Below the pieces are notes generated by a model. That model did not search any database, was not told the origin of the DNA, and saw only the letters and a program-made list of their open reading frames with translations. DNA of 64,000 bases from Agrobacterium tumefaciens (GTDB taxonomy: Bacteria > Pseudomonadota > Alphaproteobacteria > Rhizobiales > Rhizobiaceae). The stretch is taken from positions 2,849,791 through 2,913,790 of the forward strand of contig NZ_CP072308.1 of assembly GCF_017726655.1 (NCBI RefSeq), written 5' to 3'. Below are positions 12,746-22,252 of this stretch, piece by piece. Numbering within the stretch: position 1 is the first letter of the stretch; each line of letters starts with the position of its first letter. Position numbers and translations under genes: made by a program.

Positions 12746-14143
12746 ATGTCTTCGTCGGTTGTTGCTGGAACCGTTCCGTCCGGATCGGGGTCGTGGTTTT
12801 CGCATTTCAAGGCTACGCTTGTTCTCGGAATTCCTCTTATTGGCGCGCAGCTCGCGCAACTTGGCATCCATACCACCGATATGGTGATCGTCGGTCAGCT
12901 GGGGGCTGAGAAGCTCGCGGCGATGGTGCTGGCCGGGCAGTTCTTTTTTGTCGTCTTTATTTTTGGTACGGGCTTCTCTGTCGCCGTTGTGCCCATGGTG
13001 GCGCAGGCTTACGGACAAGGCGATGCAACATCTGCGCGCCGCTCGCTGCGCATGGGCATGTGGGTGGCGATCGCATACTGGCTTCTGACGCTGCCGATCT
13101 TCATGAATGCCGAGCGGATTCTGGTTGCGCTCGGGCAGAACCCGGCTGTGGCGTCGCTGACGGGCCATTATCTTGCCATCGCCAAGTTCGGCCTGCTGCC
13201 GGGACTGCTGTTTTATGTGCTGCGCGGCCTTGTCAGCGCCATCGGCCGGGCAGGCATTATTCTTTATGCCACCATCATTATGCTGGTGATGAATGGTATA
13301 CTGGCTTATGCGCTGGTTTTTGGCCATTTCGGCCTACCCGCCATGGGCATGAATGGCGCGGCCGTCGTTGCTGTCATCGTCAACGCCTTCAGCTTCATCT
13401 TCATCGTCGCTTATGTGCAGACGCGGGAGGAAACGAAGAAATACGAGCTCTTCGTGCGCTTCTGGCGGCCGGACTGGCATGCGCTGTTTGAAGTGCTCCG
13501 TCTCGGCCTGCCGATCAGCATCACCATTCTTGCGGAGGTGACCCTGTTTGCGGCTGCCTCGATCCTGATGGGGCAGATCGGCACGGTGCAGCTTGCGGCC
13601 CACGGTATTGCCCTGCAGCTCGCCTCCATCGCCTTCATGATTCCGCTCGGTCTGTCTCAGGCGGCAACGGTTCGTGTGGGCGTAGCGCGGGGGCAGGGGG
13701 ATTTCAGGAATCTCATCCGTGCCTCGATCATGATCTACGCCATTGCCTGCGGCATCGCCATCTGCGGCGGCATCCTGTTTGCGGCGGTGCCGGAATTCCT
13801 GGCGAAGTGGTTCCTCGATCCGAAATTGCCGGAAGCCGCGGAAGTTCTCGCTTATGCCAGCAGCCTCGTGGTGATTGCCGGCATCTTCCAGCTCGTCGAT
13901 GGCATTCAGGCGGTCACGGCAGGCTTGCTGCGCGGGTTGAAGGATGCGCGCATACCAGCAATGCTGGCGCTCATTTCCTATTGGCCGATCGGGCTGGCGC
14001 TTGCCTGGACCATGGCCTTTCCGCTCGGCTTTGGCGGACGCGGCGTATGGTTCGGCTTCGTGATCGGTCTTTCGACAGCCGCGGTTCTTCTCACCATCCG
14101 CTTTGTGCTCTTGGTGAAGCGTGAAATGAAAACGGCCCGCTGA
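12746..14143 (+). CDS. MATE family multidrug efflux transporter (NorM-like)
   Basis: 465 residues with about twelve hydrophobic segments and the two-fold repeat of MATE exporters. The first half begins with FKATLVLGIPLIGAQLAQLG and carries the DMVIVGQLGAEKLAA motif; the second half starts near residue 235 with VLRLGLPISITILAEV. Such NorM-like proteins export cationic drugs or metabolites in exchange for protons or sodium. The gene stands alone, divergent from the chemoreceptor and convergent with carA. The substrate cannot be read from sequence. Confidence 0.92.
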   Translation: MSSSVVAGTVPSGSGSWFSHFKATLVLGIPLIGAQLAQLGIHTTDMVIVGQLGAEKLAAMVLAGQFFFVVFIFGTGFSVAVVPMVAQAYGQGDATSARRSLRMGMWVAIAYWLLTLPIFMNAERILVALGQNPAVASLTGHYLAIAKFGLLPGLLFYVLRGLVSAIGRAGIILYATIIMLVMNGILAYALVFGHFGLPAMGMNGAAVVAVIVNAFSFIFIVAYVQTREETKKYELFVRFWRPDWHALFEVLRLGLPISITILAEVTLFAAASILMGQIGTVQLAAHGIALQLASIAFMIPLGLSQAATVRVGVARGQGDFRNLIRASIMIYAIACGIAICGGILFAAVPEFLAKWFLDPKLPEAAEVLAYASSLVVIAGIFQLVDGIQAVTAGLLRGLKDARIPAMLALISYWPIGLALAWTMAFPLGFGGRGVWFGFVIGLSTAAVLLTIRFVLLVKREMKTAR

Positions 14144-14154
14144 GAAGCGGGCCG
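14133..14154. terminator. Hairpin at the MATE/carA convergent junction
   Basis: A perfect 8-bp stem CGGCCCGC-TGAGAA-GCGGGCCG overlaps the MATE stop codon. There is no clear U run on either strand, so it may only slow transcription or protect the 3' ends. Confidence 0.45.
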
Positions 14155-14180
14155 CATGTAATGTCTGGATTGGAAAAGTA

Positions 14181-15386
14181 TCAGCGTTCGGCGAGCGCTG
14201 CCTCACCCTTCTTTTCACGCAGCAGGTTGACGAAGCGGCGGAAGAGATAGTGGCTGTCCTGCGGACCCGGCGATGCTTCCGGGTGATGCTGGACGGAGAA
14301 GACCGGCTTGCCGGTGATGCGCAGCCCGCAATTGGTGCCGTCGAACAGCGAGATATGGGTCTCTTCGACGCCTTCGGGCAACGACTTGGTGTCGACCGCA
14401 AAGCCGTGGTTCATCGAGACGATTTCAACCTTGCCGGTCGTGAAGTCTTTGACCGGATGGTTCGCGCCGTGATGGCCCTGATGCATCTTTTCGGTCTTGG
14501 CGCCGACCGCAAGGCCGAGCATCTGGTGTCCGAGGCAGATGCCGAAGATCGGCAGGTCGGTCTTGATGAGGTTCTGGATGACGGGAACGGCATACTCGCC
14601 CGTTGCGGCCGGGTCTCCGGGGCCGTTGGACAGGAACACGCCATCCGGCTTCAGCGCCATGATGTCTTCAGCCGAGGTCTGTGCCGGAACGACCGTGACC
14701 TTGCAATCGAGACCGGTAAACAGGCGCAGGATGTTGCGCTTGACGCCGAAATCGACGCAGACAACATGATATTTCGCATCGGCTTCGCCGAGCGTGCCAT
14801 AGCCCTTGTTCCAGACCCACGGCGTTTCGGCCCAGGTGGAGGACTGGCCGGAGGTGGCTTCGATGGCGAGATCAAGGCCCACAAGGCCGCTCCACGCCTT
14901 GGCTTCCGCTTTCAGCGCTTCGACATCGAAGACACCGTTCGGATCATGGGCGATAACGGCGTTCGGCGCACCGTTTTCGCGGATCCATGCCGTCAGGGCG
15001 CGGGTGTCGATGCCGCAGAGGCCGATGACGCCGCGGGCCTTCAGCCAGGCATCCAGATGCTTGACGGCACGGAAGTTCGAGGGGTCGGTGATGTCAGCCT
15101 TGAAGATGACGCCGACAGCACCACGGCGGGCGGCGGGCGTCAGGTCTTCAATGTCTTCCTCATTGGTGCCGACATTTCCGATATGCGGAAAGGTGAAGGT
15201 GACGATCTGGCCGAGATAGGAGGGGTCGGTCAGGATTTCCTCGTAACCTGTCAGCGCCGTGTTGAAGCAGACCTCGGCCTGAACCTTGCCGGTTGCGCCG
15301 ATGCCCGTTCCTTCAATCACCGTGCCATCGGCAAGAACAAGCATTGCAGTCGGTTTGCGGGTAGTCCAGGGCGCTGTCTCGGTCAT
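14181..15386 (-). CDS. carA: Carbamoyl-phosphate synthase small subunit
   Basis: 401 residues from ATG 15386 (MTETAPWTTRKPTAMLVLAD), with GGAACGAG just upstream; the frame is open for 55 more codons but these look non-coding. The N-terminal half is the CPSase small-chain domain (GYEEILTDPSYLGQIVTFT). The C-terminal half is a class I glutamine amidotransferase with the nucleophile in FGICLGHQML and the His/Glu pair in QHHPEASPG. It supplies ammonia from glutamine to CarB. A hairpin (CCCCGCC / GGCAGGGG, 15412..15434) lies in its 5' leader. carB is about 6 kb downstream on the same strand with other genes between, an arrangement known in Rhizobiales. Confidence 0.98.
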   Translation of the reverse strand: MTETAPWTTRKPTAMLVLADGTVIEGTGIGATGKVQAEVCFNTALTGYEEILTDPSYLGQIVTFTFPHIGNVGTNEEDIEDLTPAARRGAVGVIFKADITDPSNFRAVKHLDAWLKARGVIGLCGIDTRALTAWIRENGAPNAVIAHDPNGVFDVEALKAEAKAWSGLVGLDLAIEATSGQSSTWAETPWVWNKGYGTLGEADAKYHVVCVDFGVKRNILRLFTGLDCKVTVVPAQTSAEDIMALKPDGVFLSNGPGDPAATGEYAVPVIQNLIKTDLPIFGICLGHQMLGLAVGAKTEKMHQGHHGANHPVKDFTTGKVEIVSMNHGFAVDTKSLPEGVEETHISLFDGTNCGLRITGKPVFSVQHHPEASPGPQDSHYLFRRFVNLLREKKGEAALAER

Positions 15387-15721
15387 CTCGTTCCGTTTCT
15401 GCCGCTTCGCACCCCGCCTCTTGAAAGGCAGGGGGTAAGGGGCCATTTTTGTCGCAGGCTTCGTGACATAAAGGGGCGCGCGATAAAGCTCGCGTTCCGA
15501 CCCTTCGTTAAAATCTCGTGCAGGTGCCGGAAAATAACGAAAGCAGCCCAAGCGGTCAACCGCAGGGCCAAGATTTACGCGGATTTAAGCTGCCGTAGAT
15601 TCAAGGGCTTATGCAATTGATTTGCTTGAGCGTGTTTGCTCGTTTATGTCGTTGCGAAAAATAAGGCGGAAAGTTTCCGTATCAGGAAGCTTGATAGCGG
15701 GCTTTCCCAAGGAGAAGAAAA
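15387..15721. other. Divergent promoter region between carA and the YqeY-like gene
   Basis: 335 bases without a gene. It contains the short carA leader hairpin (15412..15434) and, just before 15722, an AAGGAGAAGAAA ribosome site for the YqeY-like gene. No recognisable riboswitch was seen. Confidence 0.4.
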
Positions 15722-16174
15722 ATGCTGCGCGACGTGTTCGCTAATAGTTTGAAGGATGCGCTGAAGGCTCGTGACGCCAGACGCACATCGACCGTGCGTC
15801 TCATCCAGACGGCCATCAAGGATCGCGATATCGCCAATCGCGGCGTGGGCAAGGACCCCGTCAGCGACGAGGACATCATGCAGATCCTGACAAAGATGGT
15901 CAAACAGCGCGAGGAATCCGCTGCCATCTACGAGGGCGCCGGCCGTCCCGAGCTTGCCGCTCAGGAGCGCGAGGAAATCGTCATCATCAAGGAATTCATG
16001 CCGGAAGAAATCCCGGCCGAAAAGGTGCGCGAACTCTGCCAGGCAGTCATTACTGAGACCGGTGCTTCCGGCCTGCGTGACATGGGCAAGTGCATGAACA
16101 CGCTGAAAGAGCGCTATCCCGGCCAGATCGACTTTGCGAAAGCCTCGGGCGTCGTGAAGGAACTGCTGAAGTAA
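15722..16174 (+). CDS. GatB/YqeY domain-containing protein
   Basis: 150 residues covering the whole YqeY domain (LRDVFANSLKDALKARDARR; EEIVIIKEFMPEEIPAEKVR; SGLRDMGKCMNTLKERYPGQ). The domain resembles the tRNA-binding tail of GatB, and free-standing copies are suspected to act in tRNA-related metabolism, but no reaction is known. A strong ribosome site (AAGGAGAAG) precedes the start. It lies directly before dnaG and rpoD, as in many alphaproteobacteria, but a terminator separates them. Confidence 0.92.
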   Translation: MLRDVFANSLKDALKARDARRTSTVRLIQTAIKDRDIANRGVGKDPVSDEDIMQILTKMVKQREESAAIYEGAGRPELAAQEREEIVIIKEFMPEEIPAEKVRELCQAVITETGASGLRDMGKCMNTLKERYPGQIDFAKASGVVKELLK

Positions 16175-16197
16175 GTTCGGCATTGGCGGAAAATGTA

Positions 16198-16232
16198 AAG
16201 GCAGGGCAGATGTGGGCTGCCCTGCCTTTTTT
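16198..16232 (+). terminator. Rho-independent terminator after the YqeY-like gene
   Basis: AAGGCAGGGCAG / CTGCCCTGCCTT, a 12-bp stem with loop ATGTGGG, followed by TTTT. It ends the YqeY-like transcript 23 bases after its stop. Confidence 0.93.
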
Positions 16233-16570
16233 CTGTCGACGAAAATGCACTCCGGCGGATCAGAATGCTGACAAGCGCAGGCTTTTTCGGGGGGGGGGAC
16301 GTGCCTGCGGTGCGTCGGCAGATTTCTGTGAAATCGTTGCTTCGACTGTGATTATGGTTGTACACCGCCCAGACGCACCGCTCAAATTACAAAAACATAA
16401 TTTTTAGTGATGCTGCAGCGCCACAAATTTGCCAGAAGCGGGCGCAAAGGCGTTGCCATCTTTCGTGCCGCCCTGTGAATAACGGGTATAGTGGCTGTTA
16501 GCCTGTTCCAAGGGTTGGTACTGGCGCCATTCCGCGCTTATATGGAAGACTGGCCTCGAACAGGTAACCC
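16233..16570. other. Intergenic region upstream of dnaG
   Basis: 338 bases without a gene. It includes a run of ten G at 16289..16298 and an AT-rich patch near 16386..16408. The dnaG promoter must lie here, but no consensus elements were convincing. Confidence 0.35.
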
Positions 16571-18556
16571 ATGCGCTTTTCCAATTCTTTCCTCGATGAG
16601 ATACGCGACCGCGTGCACATCTCCGATGTGATCGGTCGACGTGTGTCATGGGATAAGAAGAAGACCAACACGTCGCGTGGAGATTATTGGGCCTGCTGCC
16701 CGTTCCACGGCGAGAAAAGCCCGAGTTTTCACTGCGAGGACCGCAAGGGCCGCTATCATTGCTTCGGCTGTGGCGTATCGGGCGATCATTTCCGCTTTCT
16801 GACGGAGCTCGAGGGTTTGAGTTTCCCCGAGGCCGTGCAGCAGGTTGCCGACATGGCAGGCATCCCCATGCCGCAGCCTGATCCCCAGGCGGAAAAGCGG
16901 GAGCGCGAGCGTACCTCGCTCCAGGACGTCATGGAAATGGCGACGCTGTTCTTTCAGGATCAGCTGCAAACGGCGCTTGGCGCGCGAGCGCGGGCCTATC
17001 TGCGTGATCGCGGGCTGACGGGGCGCACCATCGAGACCTTTCGGCTGGGTTATGCGCCCGACAGTCGCAACGCACTGAAGGAACATCTGGCAAGCAAGGG
17101 CGTCCCGAAGGAGCAGATGGAAGCCTGCGGGCTGGTGGTGCATGAAAACGTGCCGGTCTCTTACGACCGGTTTCGTGACCGCATCATGTTTCCGATCCTG
17201 TCATCGCGGGAAAAGGTGATCGCCTTTGGCGGTCGCGCGATGGCCGCGGATGCGGTGGCAAAGTATCTCAATTCCAATGAGACCGAGCTGTTTCACAAGG
17301 GCAATGTTCTCTACAATTTTTCGCGGGCGCGCCGTGCATCGCAGGCGGCCGGCGGTACGGTCATCGCCGTCGAAGGGTATATGGATGTCATCGCGCTTTA
17401 CCAGGCCGGTGTCGAAAATGCCGTTGCCCCGCTCGGCACTGCGCTGACCGAAAGCCAGCTCGACCTGCTCTGGAAGATGTCGCCGCAGCCAATCCTCTGC
17501 TTCGATGGCGATGGTGCGGGCATTCGCGCCGCCAACCGTGCGGCCGACCTCGCCTTGCCGCATATCAAGCCGGATCGCTCCGTCAGCTTCGCGCTGCTGC
17601 CTGACGGCAAGGACCCGGACGATCTCGTGCGGCTGGAAGGGCGTGCGCCGTTTGACCGGGTGCTGTCGGAAGCAAAGCCGCTCGCCGCGATGATCTGGAG
17701 CCGCGAGACGTCGGGCGTCACTTTCGATACGCCGGAAAAGCGTGCCCAGCTTGAAAGCCGGCTGCGGCAGATCGTTGCCGTCATCGGCGATGAAACGGTG
17801 CGCCGGTTCTATCAGCAGGACATGCGCGACAGGCTGAACGGCTTCTTCCAGCCACGTTTTCAGCAGGGCGGAGCCCAGACCGGCAATTTCCGTCGGAACG
17901 GCGCACAACCGGCGGGCCGCGGTTTCCAGCGCAATGCGCCGGGAAGGGGCGGGGCGATGGCCGCGCCGGCCAGCAGCATTTCGGACCGGCTGGCGCAGTC
18001 CGGCCTCGTCAAGGGATACCAGACCAAGCCGTCCCTGCGGGAAAGCGTTCTCGCCATTACCATTGTCAACCATCCCGAACTGCTGCTCGAGGAATATGAC
18101 GAGATCGCCGCCATCGACTACGAGAACCGCGATCTTCAACGGCTGTGGTCATCGGTGCTTACCTATGCAGCCGAAAACGCAGCGGAAATTTCCCGTGCAT
18201 CGCTCATCGAGCGGCTGTCCCAGCAGGGTTTTGAGCCGCTTCTGAAAGCGATGGACCAGCAGGTGCGCAACGCCCGTCTGTGGACGGCAACCGAGCAGGC
18301 CGCAATGGAAGATGCGCGCGAGGGATATGTGCAGGCACTTTCGTTGCACAAGCGGACGAAGTCGCTGCTGTGGCAGAAGCGTGAACTGGAGCGGGAAATC
18401 GCCGAAGCGACGGACGACGAACGTGGCACGCTTTTGGTGCGGGCGTTGGCTGAGGTGCAACTGGAGATCGGTCGCATGGAAAATCAGGAGGCTATCATCG
18501 ACGGTTTCGGCGTCATGTCCGGCCGGGTGAAGGGACCGGCTTTTGGCCACGGCTGA
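16571..18556 (+). CDS. dnaG: DNA primase
   Basis: 661 residues. It makes RNA primers for replication and acts with DnaB helicase. The N-terminal CHC2 zinc domain is complete (CPFHGEKSPSFHCED from Cys43, YHCFGCGVSGDHFRF at 62-76). The TOPRIM catalytic core follows with VIAVEGYMDVIALY near 262 and CFDGDGAGIRAANRA near 310. A Gly/Arg/Gln-rich linker lies at about 430-475 before the C-terminal helicase-interaction domain. The gene lies ahead of rpoD, the usual primase-sigma pair of the macromolecular synthesis cluster, but 390 bases apart, so rpoD probably also has its own promoter. Confidence 0.98.
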   Translation: MRFSNSFLDEIRDRVHISDVIGRRVSWDKKKTNTSRGDYWACCPFHGEKSPSFHCEDRKGRYHCFGCGVSGDHFRFLTELEGLSFPEAVQQVADMAGIPMPQPDPQAEKRERERTSLQDVMEMATLFFQDQLQTALGARARAYLRDRGLTGRTIETFRLGYAPDSRNALKEHLASKGVPKEQMEACGLVVHENVPVSYDRFRDRIMFPILSSREKVIAFGGRAMAADAVAKYLNSNETELFHKGNVLYNFSRARRASQAAGGTVIAVEGYMDVIALYQAGVENAVAPLGTALTESQLDLLWKMSPQPILCFDGDGAGIRAANRAADLALPHIKPDRSVSFALLPDGKDPDDLVRLEGRAPFDRVLSEAKPLAAMIWSRETSGVTFDTPEKRAQLESRLRQIVAVIGDETVRRFYQQDMRDRLNGFFQPRFQQGGAQTGNFRRNGAQPAGRGFQRNAPGRGGAMAAPASSISDRLAQSGLVKGYQTKPSLRESVLAITIVNHPELLLEEYDEIAAIDYENRDLQRLWSSVLTYAAENAAEISRASLIERLSQQGFEPLLKAMDQQVRNARLWTATEQAAMEDAREGYVQALSLHKRTKSLLWQKRELEREIAEATDDERGTLLVRALAEVQLEIGRMENQEAIIDGFGVMSGRVKGPAFGHG

Positions 18557-18946
18557 CCTGCGCCGAGAATTGAACGGCCAATGGGGTTGCCTTTTGCGGC
18601 CAGCATCCTAAATAGGGGATAGTCTGGTGATAACCCGCAAAATGCGGCTCTTTTTAATAATTCCGCGGCTGTCTCGCCTTCAAAGGCTTGACGGGGCGGG
18701 AAATAGCGGGAATCACCAATTCAGGAAAAGTAAGGTGGAATGAGCCTTGGCGGATAGAAGTTGCATGAGCAAGCATTTCCGGGTGCACCGTCTTTGCATT
18801 CTGCCTGAGGCTGCCGTGGTTAATCGGCAATTAAAGATCACTCCGTTAGGTGTCTGACAGTGATTCGCGGCAAAACGCTGTATGCTCATCGGGCGGACGG
18901 CGATGCGGCGGAACAGGTGTTAGCGTCAGGGAAAGCGACGAGATAG
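18557..18946. other. dnaG-rpoD intergenic region
   Basis: 390 bases without a gene. A small hairpin CCGC-AAAAT-GCGG followed by CTCTTTTT near 18634..18655 could weakly end dnaG transcription. The rpoD promoter(s) should be here; I could not identify a convincing vegetative or heat-shock pair by eye. Confidence 0.4.
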
Positions 18947-21001
18947 ATGGCAACCAAAGTCAAAGAAAACGAAGAAGCAGAAAACGAACGCGACGGTGCG
19001 ACGGATGGCCCGCTTCTCGACCTTTCGGATGACGCAGTCAAAAAAATGATCAAGGCCGCCAAGAAGCGCGGCTATGTGACCATGGACGAATTGAATGAAG
19101 TTCTTCCGTCCGATCAGGTTGATCCTGACCGGATTGAAGACATCATGGCCATGCTGTCGGAAATGGGCATCAACGTCATCGAAGACGAGGACGCAGAAGA
19201 AGCCGCCGCCAGCGACGATGACAGCGATTCCGAAAGTGACGATTCCGAGGGTGGCGAACTTGCGCCCTCCGGCGGCACCGCACTTGCGACCGCCAAGAAG
19301 AAAGAACCGACCGACCGTACCGATGACCCGGTGCGCATGTATCTGCGCGAAATGGGTTCCGTGGAGCTTCTGTCGCGCGAAGGCGAAATCGCCATCGCCA
19401 AGCGCATCGAGGCCGGCCGCGAAACGATGATTTCGGGCCTGTGCGAAAGCCCGCTGACGTTCCAGGCGCTGATCATCTGGCGCGACGAACTCAACGAAGG
19501 CACGACGCTGCTGCGCGAGATCATCGATCTCGAAACGACCTATTCCGGCCCGGAAGCCAAGGCTGCGCCGCAGTTCCAGAGCCCGGAAAAAATCGAGGCT
19601 GACCGCAAGGCTGCCGAAGAGAAGGAAAAGACCCGCAAGCTGCGCGCGCCGACCGGCGACGAGGATGTGACGGACGTGGGTGGCGACGGCCTGCCGCCGG
19701 AAGAGGAAGAAGAGGACGACGACGAGTCCAACCTTTCGCTTGCTGCGATGGAAGCCGAACTGCGCCCGCAGGTCATGGAAACGCTCGATACCATCGCCGA
19801 TACCTACAAGAAGCTGCGCAAGCTTCAGGATCAGCAGGTGGAGGCACGTCTTGCCTGCACGGGCACGCTCTCTTCCGGTCAGGAGCGCCGTTACAAGGAA
19901 CTGAAGGATCAGCTGATCACGGCCGTGAAGTCGCTGTCGCTGAACCAGAACCGCATCGACAGCCTTGTCGAGCAGCTCTATGACATTTCCAAGCGCCTGA
20001 TGCAGAACGAAGGCCGTCTGCTGCGCCTTGCCGAATCCTACGGCGTCAAGCGCGACAGCTTCCTCGAGCAGTATCACGGTGCGGAACTCGATCCGAACTG
20101 GATGAAGTCGATCGCCAATCTGGCCGCTCGTGGCTGGAAAGAATTCGCGCGCGAAGAAAGCAACACAATCCGGGAAATCCGCCAGGAAATCCAGAACCTC
20201 TCCACGGAAACCGGCATCTCCATCGCCGAATTCCGCCGCATCGTTTCGATGGTGCAGAAGGGCGAACGCGAAGCGCGCATCGCCAAGAAGGAGATGGTCG
20301 AGGCCAACCTGCGTCTCGTGATCTCGATTGCGAAGAAGTACACCAACCGCGGCCTGCAGTTCCTCGATCTCATTCAGGAAGGCAATATCGGCCTGATGAA
20401 GGCGGTGGACAAGTTTGAATACCGTCGTGGTTACAAGTTCTCGACCTATGCGACGTGGTGGATCAGGCAGGCAATCACCCGCTCGATTGCCGACCAGGCC
20501 CGCACGATCCGTATTCCGGTGCACATGATCGAAACGATCAACAAGATCGTTCGTACCTCGCGCCAGATGCTGCACGAGATCGGCCGCGAGCCGACCCCGG
20601 AAGAGCTGGCCGAGAAGCTGGCCATGCCGCTGGAAAAGGTTCGCAAGGTTCTGAAGATCGCCAAGGAGCCGATCTCGCTCGAAACCCCGGTGGGTGACGA
20701 AGAGGATTCGCATCTCGGCGACTTCATCGAAGACAAGAATGCGCTGCTGCCGATCGACGCCGCCATTCAGGCGAACCTGCGCGAGACGACGACCCGCGTT
20801 CTGGCGTCGCTGACGCCGCGTGAAGAACGCGTTCTGCGCATGCGCTTCGGCATTGGCATGAACACGGACCACACGCTTGAAGAGGTTGGCCAGCAGTTCT
20901 CGGTTACCCGCGAGCGTATCCGTCAGATCGAGGCGAAGGCGCTGCGCAAGCTGAAGCATCCGAGCCGCTCGAGAAAGCTCCGCAGCTTCCTCGACAGCTA
21001 A
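18947..21001 (+). CDS. rpoD: RNA polymerase primary sigma factor
   Basis: 684 residues. Region 1.1 is at the N-terminus ([20 protein letters not shown]), followed by an acidic stretch, the [16 protein letters not shown] region 1.2, and a long non-conserved region with an acidic run ([11 protein letters not shown] near 250) typical of large sigma-70 factors. Regions 2 to 4 are intact: [26 protein letters not shown] region 2 ([17 protein letters not shown] for -10 recognition) and the C-terminal [20 protein letters not shown] helix-turn-helix for -35 recognition. It directs housekeeping transcription. A strong terminator follows 24 bases after the stop. Confidence 0.98.
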   Translation: MATKVKENEEAENERDGATDGPLLDLSDDAVKKMIKAAKKRGYVTMDELNEVLPSDQVDPDRIEDIMAMLSEMGINVIEDEDAEEAAASDDDSDSESDDSEGGELAPSGGTALATAKKKEPTDRTDDPVRMYLREMGSVELLSREGEIAIAKRIEAGRETMISGLCESPLTFQALIIWRDELNEGTTLLREIIDLETTYSGPEAKAAPQFQSPEKIEADRKAAEEKEKTRKLRAPTGDEDVTDVGGDGLPPEEEEEDDDESNLSLAAMEAELRPQVMETLDTIADTYKKLRKLQDQQVEARLACTGTLSSGQERRYKELKDQLITAVKSLSLNQNRIDSLVEQLYDISKRLMQNEGRLLRLAESYGVKRDSFLEQYHGAELDPNWMKSIANLAARGWKEFAREESNTIREIRQEIQNLSTETGISIAEFRRIVSMVQKGEREARIAKKEMVEANLRLVISIAKKYTNRGLQFLDLIQEGNIGLMKAVDKFEYRRGYKFSTYATWWIRQAITRSIADQARTIRIPVHMIETINKIVRTSRQMLHEIGREPTPEELAEKLAMPLEKVRKVLKIAKEPISLETPVGDEEDSHLGDFIEDKNALLPIDAAIQANLRETTTRVLASLTPREERVLRMRFGIGMNTDHTLEEVGQQFSVTRERIRQIEAKALRKLKHPSRSRKLRSFLDS

Positions 21002-21025
21002 GCTTTTGGCTATGTAAAAAAATGG

Positions 21026-21057
21026 AACCCGGTCAGTCGGCTCTGGCCGGGTTTTTT
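21026..21057 (+). terminator. Rho-independent terminator of rpoD
   Basis: AACCCGGTCAG / CTGGCCGGGTT (11 bp with one G-U pair) and then TTTTT. Confidence 0.93.
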
Positions 21058-21152
21058 ATTTCCCGCGCTGGCGAAGTCTGCGACAAGCCTTATGTGTGAA
21101 CGTGAGCACGTCGTTCTGATGGACGTGCTCAGCCTCGATTTGGTTCGATGAG

Positions 21153-22109
21153 ATGCAACAGGTTTCGGCAGGCAGGTGGCGACGCGGAGGATGGGCTGTG
21201 CCCGTCTCGGTATTGCTGCATCTTGCGATTGTCGCGCTGTTCTTTTTTCAATTGCCGGAGCGGATAGCCGAACCGCAGGAGCCTGAGAGCGTCAGCGTCG
21301 AACTGGTGCCGCCGCCGGAGGAAAAAAAGCAGGAGGAACCCCCGCCGCCTGTTGCGCCTGCCGAAGAAGAAAAACCAAAACCGCTGCCACCCCCACCGCC
21401 AAAGGAGGAGGCGAAGCCGACACCGCAACCGCAAGCGACGCTACCGTCGATCGCAATGAGGCCGGAAGAGGCTCAGGCCGATCCCGAGGATAAGCCCGGC
21501 AAGACGGAGGAAACGGAAAAGCCGCAGCCATCATCGGACCCGGCGAGCCAGCCCGAGAAAAGTGCCGAGGAAAAGCCCGCGCCCCCCGCTGCCAACAGCG
21601 ACCTCAAGGCTTCCGCCGAACAGGGGGAGATTGCGGTTTCTCCTGTGAAGGAGGAAACTCCACCGAAGGAGCCGCCTGTGCCGCAGGCAAAACCGGCAGA
21701 GGAAAAACCTTCCGAGGTCAAGGAAGACAAGCCGGCGAAACTTCCGGCCGCCAAGAACCTGCTGTCATCGGCTCTGCTAACACCGGCGCAGAGACGGCAG
21801 ATGTTCGGCGATCTGCCGCCACGCCGCCGCATCGTGCAGCTTTGCAGCACGGAAGCGCTCGCGCAAATTCAGGGCGCTGGTTTTGCCGCTAGGGGCATGA
21901 TTCCATATTCCGATACGGGCGGCAGGATTTCCGGCAATTCTCTCGACGCTTCTGGCGGTGCGTTCAACACAGGCAGCGGCTGGCACGACGTGTCGTTTCA
22001 GTGCGAGGTCGATTTGGAAAATTATGCGGTGACGGAGTTTCGATTCAAGATCGGCGAGGAAATAAGCCGTGAAGACGTGAAGAAGCGAGGCTTTGCGCAG
22101 TTTCAGTGA
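21153..22109 (+). CDS. DUF930 domain protein with TonB-like N-terminus
   Basis: 318 residues. One membrane anchor at about 15-33 (AVPVSVLLHLAIVALFFFQLP) is followed by a long Pro/Glu/Lys-rich spacer (about 40-205) such as TonB proteins use to span the periplasm. The C-terminal 110 residues, beginning RQMFGDLPPRRRIVQLCSTE, match DUF930, with two conserved cysteines (about 229 and 290). This is not a TonB C-terminal domain, and no exbB or exbD is adjacent, so energy transduction should not be assumed. It probably reaches from the inner membrane across the periplasm. Function unknown. Confidence 0.8.
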   Translation: MQQVSAGRWRRGGWAVPVSVLLHLAIVALFFFQLPERIAEPQEPESVSVELVPPPEEKKQEEPPPPVAPAEEEKPKPLPPPPPKEEAKPTPQPQATLPSIAMRPEEAQADPEDKPGKTEETEKPQPSSDPASQPEKSAEEKPAPPAANSDLKASAEQGEIAVSPVKEETPPKEPPVPQAKPAEEKPSEVKEDKPAKLPAAKNLLSSALLTPAQRRQMFGDLPPRRRIVQLCSTEALAQIQGAGFAARGMIPYSDTGGRISGNSLDASGGAFNTGSGWHDVSFQCEVDLENYAVTEFRFKIGEEISREDVKKRGFAQFQ

Positions 22110-22252
22110 AGGCGCATTTTCTCAGCTTTGACCATCGCAGCCTGGTCCTGCGGCTTTCGTGTTGTCTCTTGGCTTCTCCCCAACGCCCTTGACAGAATAA
22201 GACATTCGAAAGGTCGCAAATCCTCGCCGCGAGCTCGGAGAGGACTCCGTTT

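Noticed and set aside
14250..15620. Long plus-strand frame opposite carA
   Set aside because: Shadow of carA with typical frame-complement composition.
16289..16298. Run of ten G, possible phase-variable tract
   Set aside because: It lies between a terminator and dnaG, outside any reading frame and without promoter elements at a fitting distance; sequencing slippage is also possible.
18926..20959. Long minus-strand frame opposite rpoD
   Set aside because: Antisense shadow of rpoD; the translated product has no recognisable domain.
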